Positions 43,117 to 50,483 of a stretch of 64,000 bases of DNA are shown piece after piece. The notes beneath the pieces are model-generated. The model ran no database searches. It saw nothing but the letters and a program-made list of their open reading frames with translations, and was not told the DNA's origin. The stretch comes from RXIX01 sp003989075 (GTDB lineage Bacteria > Pseudomonadota > Gammaproteobacteria > Competibacterales > Competibacteraceae), in assembly GCA_029780415.1 (NCBI GenBank), contig JAKOYN010000061.1, forward strand, positions 1 through 64,000. The letters are read 5' to 3'. Positions within the stretch are counted from its first letter, which is position 1. The number at the start of each line of letters is the position of its first letter. A program made the position numbers and the translations under genes.

Positions 43117-43287
43117 TTAAGTTGCTTCTTGATAGTGGCGAACTTCAACGTCGATTTCAGCACAATAAGCCTGTTCGGCTTTCTTGAGCAGGCTCGATGT
43201 CACCTCTTCACTGTGGTAAGCCTCGCCACAGGTATCACAGATTTCTCCGGGCACTTCACGAATGACGATAACAGCACTATTTCGCAT
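43117..43287 (-). pseudogene. YgiT-type zinc finger protein, N-terminus lost to IS1
   Basis: A 56-codon frame reads SAVIVIREVPGEICDTCGEAYHSEEVTSSLLKKAEQAY...VEVRHYQEA. This is the second zinc knuckle (CDTCGEAY) and tail of YgiT-type proteins, which are antitoxin-like partners of DUF4258 toxins. The first CxxC knuckle is missing. The IS1-type element begins five bases beyond the frame's ATG, so insertion removed the N-terminus and any upstream toxin. The frame could still be expressed from the IS. Confidence 0.65.
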
Positions 43288-43292
43288 CTAAG

Positions 43293-44097
43293 GGTAGTAA
43301 TTTAATTTAGAATGCTTTGATGTTCCAAGTTGTAGCGATGCAAGAAGAGTTGGATGGTGATTTCGTGCATTTTGGGGCATTTGGAAAACGAAAGGGTCTT
43401 GCGCACGAGCCGCCCGAGGCGCTGGCGCAAGGTGTTGTTGAAGCGTTCGATGTGATGAGTCGGGCCCCGTTTGGGGTAGCGGGCCTGATGCTGGCCGGCA
43501 GGCAAGACATTGTGGTAGCTCTCCAGATGATCCGTATACAGCGGGCCTTGACGGTAAGCAGGCGGGATACGCGCCCAAAGGAGCCGGGCGGTGGCGTCAT
43601 TGCGTGGCCCCAAGGCATACGCGACGATCTGGCGGGTGCGCCGGCACAACGCCAGCCACAGCCAGACCACTCCACGCCGACGATGACCCACAAAAGTCCA
43701 CAATTCATCCAGTTCCAGGACATCATCCGGTTGAGCAGCGGGCAAGGTCGTCTCCAACGGCGGCATCCTCAGGGCTTTTTTTTCAGCCAGGCGGTGACCG
43801 TGTTGCGCGATACGCCAAAGGTGCGACTGAGCCCTCGCAGGCTGCTGCGTTCCTGGTAGGCCCGCAAAATGGTCTCCCGTTCCGCGTCCGAATAGGCATT
43901 GGAACCGGGGTTTTCGCGATGCTGCCGACCACAGGTCCGGCACCGATCGCGCTGCTGGCCCTTGGCCGTCACGCCGTACCGGATGAGCCGGTCACTCGCA
44001 CAGTACGGACAGCGTAAGGTGAGGGTTACCATGATCGTACCTTTCGTGGATGAGCTTGATCCTTTCAGTCTATAACATCCAAATTTGAACCACTACC
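43293..44097 (-). mobile_element. IS1-family insertion sequence, 805 bp
   Basis: The ends are imperfect inverted repeats: GGTAGTAATTTAATTT at 43293 and GGTAGTGGTTCAAATTT reading in from 44097. It carries insA-insB. No 8-9 bp target duplication is found (flanks differ), so it has been rearranged since insertion. It separates the YgiT remnant from an IS256 remnant. Confidence 0.85.
43302..44032 (-). CDS. IS1-family transposase InsAB with programmed -1 frameshift
   Basis: InsA spans 43769-44032 (87 residues): a zinc finger (CPYCASDRLIRYG...CRTCGRQH) and a helix-turn-helix (GLSRTFGVSRNTVTAWLKKK). InsB continues in the -1 frame from about 43783 to 43302 with the DDE parts DELWTFVG, YTDHLESY and IERFNNTLRQRLGRLVRKTLSFSK. 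The frames join at a run of eight A residues (43776-43783), the expected slippage site for making the InsAB' fusion. Both frames look intact, so the element may be active. Confidence 0.9.
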
Positions 44098-44465
44098 GGA
44101 TTTTTTGAGTCAAGCCGATCTGCACGGCAGTCAGTACCTGCCGTTCTTTGCCTTCCCGCCGCCAATCCGCACGCTGATCTATACGACCAACGCGATCGAA
44201 AGCGTCAATGCCCGCTTGCGCAAGATCATCAAGACCCGGGGACACTTCCCGAATGACGATGCCGCCACTCAGCTGATAGAGCTGGCCCTGCGCAACATCA
44301 CCACCGACGGGGGACGGGCTGCCAGGGACTGGAAGGAGGCAATGAATCCGTTCGCTATTCTGTATGACGATCGTTTTACCCGGTCGATCCCGTAGCATCA
44401 AATCCGACGAACCTCTCGGGGATTCGTCTCAAACTACCTCATACACAGAAATTCTGACACTCTTC
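44098..44465 (+). mobile_element. IS256-family transposase C-terminal relic with right end
   Basis: A frame at 44105-44395 reads FPPPIRTLIYTTNAIESVNARLRKIIKTRGHFPND...ALRNI, the conserved C-terminus of IS256 (mutator-type) transposases. The catalytic N-terminal two-thirds is absent, cut by the IS1-type element at 44097. The terminal region at about 44433-44465 (ACACAGAAATTCTGACACTC) resembles the end found at 54.2 kb. Confidence 0.8.
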
Positions 44466-44553
44466 TCCAAATCCCTTCAAATGCATGAGAGCGTCATCCA
44501 ACTCTTCTTGCATCAGTACAATTTAACCTGCTCTCCTCAGTGATTCACTACCC

Positions 44554-44590
44554 AGAAAATCAATTAGCTGAAACGCCAAGCGAAAGTCCT
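44554..44590 (-). repeat. 37-bp dispersed repeat, copy 2
   Basis: Inverted copy of 15050-15086 with two differences, located six bases beyond the treS stop codon. The remaining bases between the IS256 relic and treS (44466-44595) hold nothing else I recognise. Confidence 0.6.
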
Positions 44591-44595
44591 GGAAC

Positions 44596-47500
44596 TCATA
44601 GGTTATTGCATCGCGGCATATGCTGCGTTTCGCAGGACAATCGTTCGTATAATCCCTCCAGGGGAATGGAAACCCAGTCAGGGCGGTTATCCAGTTCGTA
44701 ACGCAACTCATAACAGGCCTTCTCGAGGGTAAACAGTTCCAGCAATACGTTCACCTGATCGGGATCGGTGGGATATCCTGGACTATTCCCCACGGCTTCG
44801 ACGTAACCCTCCAGAAACGCGGCCCGGGTTTGCCGTTCCCAATCGTTGACATGCGGTAAAAATGTTGCCGGATCGCAGGTTCCATCGGCGGTGGCTTGGC
44901 GCAGGGCAGCATGTGCGGCATAGTTGAAGGAGCGCAACATGCCGACCACATCCCGCAACGGCGAATGCTTGGCGCGGCGCTCCGCCAGCGACCGCGATGG
45001 TTCGCCCTCGAAATCAATGATGATGACGTCATCCCTGGCCACCAGCACTTGGCCAAGGTGGTAGTCGCCGTGATAACGAGTCTTCATGGCTTGCAGGGTT
45101 AACGCCTCGATTTGCGCCACCCGTGCGGAGGCCACGCTTCGCAACTCCAGAATCTGTTCGGCCAGTAACCGCGCCGGTTCCGGAAGCCGGCTTAGGATCT
45201 GTTCCAGCCGCTCGAAAGTCGTTTTTATCTCCCCACGGATTTGGTCCGACCATTCCGCGCTGTCGGTCGCCGAGATCGGTTCGGGATCGAAAGCTGAGTC
45301 ACCGGTTGTTTGCGCCAGCGCCCGATGTAATTCCCCGGTGCGTCGGCCCAGGGTGGCGGCGAACAGCAGATAGGAAGCATGGGCGCTGGCGCCGGCGGCG
45401 CTAACCGTTTCCATTCCTTGCCGGCAATCGTCCAGGAAACGTTTGAGGTAATCCAGCGTATAGCTCCAGGCATCGCCCTGATTGGCGACGAAGCCTTGCA
45501 GCAACACCAGCGTCGTGCTGTCGCCATCTTCGCTTTCATACTCGAGCGCGCCAGCCAGTGGCGCGATGTTGGGGAAACCGATTTCCGTCAGGAAACGGCC
45601 CATTTCCAGTTCGGGGTTAATTCCAGGCTGCAAGCGGCGATAGGCTTTCATCAGCAGCCGGTCGCCGAAGGCGATGGTGGTGTTGCTGCTGTCCAATGCC
45701 AGCCGCTTGGCCGGCAACGATTCGGGGGCATCGCCGGCCAGGTCAGCGAACAGCCGCGTGGCGGAGAAGCGCAGCCAACCCTGGCCCAGTGGCAAGCGGG
45801 CGCTGCGCGCGATCATACCGACCAGATATTGACAGAACCGCTCATCGGCGAACGCGCCGTACAGTAGCCCCATCTTGGCCCGGACCCGTACCTTGGCCAA
45901 GGCGTAGGGCCATAGTGGTCGGAGTTTTTCGTCGCTATTGTCCCCCCACGCCAGCGCCAGCGGCAGCCCATAATCCTGCGGCTCGGGTCGTCCGGCCAGC
46001 CAGACCCGGATGCGCGCCAACAACCACTCGCTGCGGTCGGGCCAGATATCATATTTCTCGAACTCGACCTTTTCGATGTGCCCACCCTTGCCGGCGAACC
46101 AGCGCTGGGTCGGCAGGAACGCCGGCAAAACCTCCCGGACCAGCCGTTCGTGCAGGGCCGCCGCCATCGCCCGTCGTCCGGGCTCGACCTGATCGACGAA
46201 AAAACTCTTCCAGCCATGAAACAGGACCAGTACTCGCAATTCTAGGCCCGGTAGCGTGTCCTCGTGCCAGGCGGGCGGTGCGGCCTGGGTTAGCCGGAAC
46301 CAATAAAATCCATGGCGGGGCAGCGTGAGCAGATACGGCAACTCGCTGATCGGTGGAAAGGCGGTCTGACCGAGCATTTCCACTGGAACCTGCCCTTTGT
46401 ACGGCTTGAGGTCGAGTTCCACCGGCTGTGCGGAACGCGACAGATTGGCCACGCACAGCACCGTTTCATCGCCGTAAGTGCGGACATAAGCCAGAATCTT
46501 GCGGTTGCCGGGCCGCAGCATGTCCAGCCGCCCGCGCCCGAACGCCTGACAGGACCGGCGCACCGCGATCAGGCGCTTCATCCAGTTGAGCAGAGAGGCG
46601 GGTTCGCGCTGTTGGGCTTCCACGTTGACCGCCTGATAGCCATAGATCGGATCCATGATCGGCGGCAGGTACAGTAGTTGTGGGTCGGCACGGGAAAAAC
46701 CGGCGTTACGGTCGGGACTCCATTGCATCGGGGTGCGCACGCCGTTGCGGTCGCCCAGGTAAAAGTTGTCGCCCATGCCGATTTCGTCGCCGTAGTAGAT
46801 GATCGGAGTGCCCGGCATCGACAGCAACAGACTTTTCATTAGCTTGATCTTGCTGGAGTCATTGTCCAGCAGGGGTGCCAGCCGGCGGCGGATGCCGACG
46901 TTCACGCGCATACGCGGATCGGCAGCGTAGGTGCGATACATGTAGTCCCGCTCTCGGTCGGTGACCATTTCCAGCGTCAACTCGTCGTGATTGCGCAGGA
47001 AGATCGCCCATTGACAATTCTCAGGAATATCAGGGGTCTGTTCGAGGATTTCGAAAATGGGATAGTGATCTTCCTGGGCGATGGCCATGAACATGCGCGG
47101 CATCAGTGGGAAATGGTAGGCCATGTGGCATTCGTCACCGTCGCCAAAATAGTCGCGCACGTCCTCCGGCCACTGGTTGGCCTCGGCTAGAAACAGGCGG
47201 CTGCGGTAATGCCGGTCCACCACCGACCGCATTCGCTTGATCACCGAGTGGGTTTCCGGCAGGTTCTCATTGGAGGTGCCCTCGCGCACGCACAGATAGG
47301 GGATGGCGTCCAGCCGCAGCCCGTCCACGCCCAGATCTAGCCAGAAGCGCATGACCTTGATTACCGCCTTCACCACCGCCGGATTGTTGTGGTTCAAGTC
47401 CGGCTGGTGGGAGAAGAACCGGTGCCAGTAGTACTGCTTGGCTACCGGGTCCCAGGCCCAGTTGGAGGTCTCGGTGTCGGTGAAAATGATACGGGTTTCC

Positions 47501-47943
47501 GGAAACTTCCGGTCGTCGTCGTTCCAGATATAGAAATTTCGTTCCAGCGAACCAGGCGGGGCACGGCGCGCGGTCTGGAACCAGGGATGTTGGTCGGACG
47601 TGTGGTTGATCACCAGTTCGGTGATAACCTTAAGATTCCGGGCGTGGGCCTCGTGGATGAAGGCCCGGCAGTCGGCGAGTGTGCCGTAATCGGGATGAAC
47701 ATTCTGATAGTCGGAAATGTCATAGCCGTCGTCCCGCAGCGGCGAAGGGTAAAAGGGCATGAGCCACAGGGTATCCACCCCCAGTTCCTGGAGGTAGTCC
47801 AGGCGCTGGATCAGGCCTCGGAAATCGCCGAAACCATCCTGGCTGCTGTCGCCGAACGCCTTGACGTGCAGCTGATAGATGATGGCGTCTTTGTACCAGA
47901 GCGGATCCTCGACACCAGCCCAGCTCTTGCGATTACGGGACAT
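44596..47943 (-). CDS. treS: Trehalose synthase / maltokinase fusion
   Basis: 1115 residues. Residues 1-555 are a GH13 trehalose synthase that interconverts maltose and trehalose: D212 (GVDGLRLDAIPYL), E254 (LFLAEANQW) and D320 (FLRNHDELTLE) form the catalytic triad. Residues about 600-1105 are a maltokinase (Pep2/Mak) with FLPTQRWFAGKGG, the HGDYHLGQVLV catalytic loop and IIDFEGEP. The fused enzyme can turn trehalose into maltose-1-phosphate; no glgE is seen here. AGAGG precedes the ATG at 47943. It is downstream of otsAB in one direction, now separated by the IscB element. Confidence 0.95.
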   Translation of the reverse strand: MSRNRKSWAGVEDPLWYKDAIIYQLHVKAFGDSSQDGFGDFRGLIQRLDYLQELGVDTLWLMPFYPSPLRDDGYDISDYQNVHPDYGTLADCRAFIHEAHARNLKVITELVINHTSDQHPWFQTARRAPPGSLERNFYIWNDDDRKFPETRIIFTDTETSNWAWDPVAKQYYWHRFFSHQPDLNHNNPAVVKAVIKVMRFWLDLGVDGLRLDAIPYLCVREGTSNENLPETHSVIKRMRSVVDRHYRSRLFLAEANQWPEDVRDYFGDGDECHMAYHFPLMPRMFMAIAQEDHYPIFEILEQTPDIPENCQWAIFLRNHDELTLEMVTDRERDYMYRTYAADPRMRVNVGIRRRLAPLLDNDSSKIKLMKSLLLSMPGTPIIYYGDEIGMGDNFYLGDRNGVRTPMQWSPDRNAGFSRADPQLLYLPPIMDPIYGYQAVNVEAQQREPASLLNWMKRLIAVRRSCQAFGRGRLDMLRPGNRKILAYVRTYGDETVLCVANLSRSAQPVELDLKPYKGQVPVEMLGQTAFPPISELPYLLTLPRHGFYWFRLTQAAPPAWHEDTLPGLELRVLVLFHGWKSFFVDQVEPGRRAMAAALHERLVREVLPAFLPTQRWFAGKGGHIEKVEFEKYDIWPDRSEWLLARIRVWLAGRPEPQDYGLPLALAWGDNSDEKLRPLWPYALAKVRVRAKMGLLYGAFADERFCQYLVGMIARSARLPLGQGWLRFSATRLFADLAGDAPESLPAKRLALDSSNTTIAFGDRLLMKAYRRLQPGINPELEMGRFLTEIGFPNIAPLAGALEYESEDGDSTTLVLLQGFVANQGDAWSYTLDYLKRFLDDCRQGMETVSAAGASAHASYLLFAATLGRRTGELHRALAQTTGDSAFDPEPISATDSAEWSDQIRGEIKTTFERLEQILSRLPEPARLLAEQILELRSVASARVAQIEALTLQAMKTRYHGDYHLGQVLVARDDVIIIDFEGEPSRSLAERRAKHSPLRDVVGMLRSFNYAAHAALRQATADGTCDPATFLPHVNDWERQTRAAFLEGYVEAVGNSPGYPTDPDQVNVLLELFTLEKACYELRYELDNRPDWVSIPLEGLYERLSCETQHMPRCNNL

Positions 47944-48016
47944 GCGCACCTCTTGAATGTTCGAGTGAGTGGAAATCGTGCTCCTGGAACGATTTCATCG
48001 GATTCTCCGCGAGAGA

Positions 48017-48036
48017 CCCCGGCGTTTACGCCGGGG
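48017..48036 (-). repeat. Right-end hairpin of the IscB element
   Basis: CCCCGGCGT and ACGCCGGGG form a perfect 9-bp stem with a 2-nt loop. The iscB TAA stop (48026-48028) falls at the centre of the hairpin, so the coding end and transposon end overlap. Confidence 0.75.
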
Positions 48037-49399
48037 AGGCAGAGCGGGCCGAACGAAGTTCGGCTTCTTTTTGGAATGTGCCGAGTTGCGAATAGCCATA
48101 ACCATCCGCACGTTGAATAACTTTGCAGTATCGATAGCCAACGCCTTGAACCACCCCTTGCGCGATTTGAGGGTTGAAACTTCCCGAGGCACGAACGGCA
48201 ACACGCCCAAGATAGGAACCGGTTTTCTTGCCTTTGGTGACTTCGGCTTTCACCATGTCCCCGGTTTGGAATCCCTTAATGCGTTTCTGTCGAGTCAGAT
48301 AGCCGCGCGGGAATCCATAGGCATTGAGTCGAGTTCGCTGATAACTGCCGCGTCCCGTCGCTTTAATCGCTAAAGTGGGTTTTTTCCAACCCTGGATCGC
48401 CTCTATATTTCCTACACAGGCCGCATCCAGTGCATGGGTCTTTGGAATTTGAAGTTGCGCCCGATTAAATTTAGTGCGCCCACCTGACCCCGTAGTGACC
48501 GGAACGCCCGTGCTTTTGAGCGTGTTAAACAACGCCCAGCGGGTTGAATTAACCGCTGCCGCGTCCTTGAGTGGGGCTTTCGCGTGCGCCTGAATCCGCG
48601 CTAATCGTTTTGGGTCTTTTGCTAAAAAGACCTCAATTTCTTGAGCGCCTTTCTGCTGATTACAGGGCTGACAGGCCAGGGTCAGATTGGCTACCCGGTT
48701 ACTGCCGCCACGAGTGCGGGGGTGAATATGCTCAATCTGCAAAGGAACGCTCCTGGCCCCACAATAAGCGCATTCCCTCCCCCACTTATTCAGCAGGTAT
48801 TCACGGGTTTCAAAACCAGCCAGAGTTCCCTGTTGGTATTCAATCCCGCTGATTTCTGGGTTCTCCATTTGTTGCGCATCAAACCGGACTAATTCCTGAG
48901 CAATCCCGGTGATCGGGGCCAGCCGTTGAAAGCGGTTGACCCATGCGCTGACCGTATCGATTCGATGTTGCAGACTGGGGGCGATCCAGCCTTTGCTTTT
49001 GTTTCCACGATTCAGGAACCGGGGCTTTCGATAGCGTAGCTTGCTACGCCGTCTCCTTCGCATTTGCCGCCGGGCCGTTAATGACTCGCTAATTTGTTGA
49101 CCGCGATGATGAAGCTCCAACAAATTTAAAACATGAACCGTGGTGTGAATTTCACCCGTTGCGTCGTCAATCGTTTCAGATTCACGCACCAAAGCCATTC
49201 CCGTCGTCTTGCTTCCAGGATCCAGTTTAATCTTGACCGGTTGTAAAACACTTTCGTTGACCGTCCGATCCACCAGTCGAATGGAAAACGGCATCAGTCG
49301 ATGGACCCGGGCGCGTCCACACGCCAGTAATTTCCTGGCCCGCTTCTCGCTACACGGCATCAGCGGCTTTTGGTGTCTATCCAAGACAAAAACAGCCAT
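48026..49399 (-). CDS. iscB: IscB RNA-guided nuclease (RuvC plus HNH)
   Basis: 457 residues, an ancestor-type relative of Cas9. An N-terminal PLMP domain (KPLMPCSEKRARKLL) precedes RuvC-I with D60 in IKLDPGSKTTG. An Arg-rich bridge helix spans 109-127, and RuvC-II has E169 in IAQELVRFD. The HNH domain at about 208-251 has zinc cysteines CAYCG/CQPCN, catalytic H224 in QIEHIHPRTRGG and N238. RuvC-III has H322/D325 in THALDAACVG. All catalytic residues look intact. I chose the ATG at 49399 (GGAGAG upstream); upstream in-frame codons belong to the omega RNA. Confidence 0.95.
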   Translation of the reverse strand: MAVFVLDRHQKPLMPCSEKRARKLLACGRARVHRLMPFSIRLVDRTVNESVLQPVKIKLDPGSKTTGMALVRESETIDDATGEIHTTVHVLNLLELHHRGQQISESLTARRQMRRRRRSKLRYRKPRFLNRGNKSKGWIAPSLQHRIDTVSAWVNRFQRLAPITGIAQELVRFDAQQMENPEISGIEYQQGTLAGFETREYLLNKWGRECAYCGARSVPLQIEHIHPRTRGGSNRVANLTLACQPCNQQKGAQEIEVFLAKDPKRLARIQAHAKAPLKDAAAVNSTRWALFNTLKSTGVPVTTGSGGRTKFNRAQLQIPKTHALDAACVGNIEAIQGWKKPTLAIKATGRGSYQRTRLNAYGFPRGYLTRQKRIKGFQTGDMVKAEVTKGKKTGSYLGRVAVRASGSFNPQIAQGVVQGVGYRYCKVIQRADGYGYSQLGTFQKEAELRSARSASPA

Positions 49400-49690
49400 C
49401 TTTCTTCTCTCCAGCAATGCGCTTACGCGCCTGGTGACGGAAGCCTTGCGGCTTCGCTCCCCTCGCCCATGTTGCAACGCAGCTTTAGCTTTCGCCTGGC
49501 GACAAACCGTTTCGTGCTTACCCGGTCGCGTGTCTGCATCTGCCGCTTCGAGAGGCCGGAGTTGAGGAAGCGCTCCGGCGTCGGTCTTGTACTTCGTTGC
49601 AACGTAGCCGGTTGGTTACGGCTTAGGCTGGTCAACCCAGACTTGTGGTTTTATCCACTACAAGCCTCGCCCTTCAGGGCGGGGTGATTG
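49400..49690 (-). ncRNA. Omega RNA (HEARO) of the IscB element
   Basis: The 290 bp upstream of iscB have the HEARO pattern: a first hairpin around GCCCTGAAGGGC at the element edge, a stem ACTTGTGG/CCACAAGT-type around 49640-49670, a long GC-rich set of paired blocks, and GTTGCAAC repeats (49470-49480, 49605). The scaffold ends at the iscB start. The guide would lie at the RNA's 5' end, i.e. in the flanking DNA at about 49690-49710, which is otsB coding sequence. Confidence 0.8.
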
Positions 49691-50483
49691 ACGGACGCGT
49701 GTTGATCAAGGCATCGGCCAGTCCGACCAACAATTCGGCGAGGGCGGCGGGATCGGGCAGGCGATAAACGGCTTCCGATGGCGGCGCGGGGCCGATGCCC
49801 AGCGCGATGCCGCCCCGCTCTGCGGTTGCCGCCAGCGCCCGCGCATCGTTGGCTGCGTCGCCGGCGTACAGCACGGTGGCCGGTTCGCCACAGGCGGCGA
49901 CGATGGCGCGCAACGCTGTGCCCTTGTCCCGTTCGATGGCTGGCACTACCTCGATGGCCAACGGTCCGTCCAGAACATGTAGGCCGGCGGCGTGCGGTTC
50001 CAGCAAATCTGCCATTTCGGTCCGCAGTGGTTCGATGCGGTCCGGCGCCAGTTGCCGGTAATGGACAGTGAAACCGAATGGTTTGTTCTCCATCCAGGCA
50101 CCCGGATAGGCCGTCAGGCAGATTTCAGAGACAGCGCGCAGGGCATCGAACAGAGTGCGACTTTCCAAAGCTTCGGTGGGAATGCGACGTTCCCCAGCCA
50201 GTTCCAGTTCCAGGCCAGTGGAGCCGCCGTAGCTGAGTCCCTCCAGACCGACCATGCCGATGAGATCATCCAGTCCCCTCCCGCTGATCACACCGACCGT
50301 GACGCGGGGCATCGCAGCCAGCCGGGCCAGCACGTCACGTAATGCCGGATCGAGATGGGCTAGGCTGGGATGCGCCACCAGTGGGGTCAGCGTCCCATCG
50401 TAATCGAAGATCAGGACCAGCCGCTCGCCGCGCTGGTAGGCGGCAGTGAGACGTTCCAGAAGAGTTGCGATAACGGGCGGCAT
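49674..50483 (-). CDS. otsB: Trehalose-6-phosphate phosphatase
   Basis: A 269-residue HAD-superfamily phosphatase that removes phosphate from trehalose-6-phosphate. Motif I is FDYDGTLTPL (D27, D29), motif II VISGR, motif III around KGTALRAI, and motif IV YAGDAANDARAL. The ATG at 50483 overlaps the otsA stop (TGATG). The last residues (INTRPSITPP) run into the left edge of the IscB element, which supplies the stop, so the native C-terminus was slightly replaced; all catalytic motifs lie well before it. Confidence 0.93.
   Translation of the reverse strand: MPPVIATLLERLTAAYQRGERLVLIFDYDGTLTPLVAHPSLAHLDPALRDVLARLAAMPRVTVGVISGRGLDDLIGMVGLEGLSYGGSTGLELELAGERRIPTEALESRTLFDALRAVSEICLTAYPGAWMENKPFGFTVHYRQLAPDRIEPLRTEMADLLEPHAAGLHVLDGPLAIEVVPAIERDKGTALRAIVAACGEPATVLYAGDAANDARALAATAERGGIALGIGPAPPSEAVYRLPDPAALAELLVGLADALINTRPSITPP

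Larger units (their letters stand above)
48000..49690 (-). mobile_element. Standalone IscB element (IS200/IS605-like, no tnpA)
   Basis: A compact unit of about 1.7 kb made of a 5' structured RNA region, iscB and a right-end hairpin, lying between the otsB and treS genes. There is no tnpA transposase in it or nearby, so it cannot move alone. Its left end provides the last codons and the stop of otsB. Boundaries are approximate to within about 10 bp. Confidence 0.85.

Noticed and set aside
44523..44711. Small minus-strand frame overlapping the treS end
   Set aside because: Its C-terminal part is the 37-bp dispersed repeat and the rest is treS in another frame; no independent ribosome site.
49399..49477. 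IscB start 26 codons upstream
   Set aside because: The upstream codons overlap the omega RNA scaffold, and the conserved PLMP domain begins at MAVFVLD with its own ribosome site.
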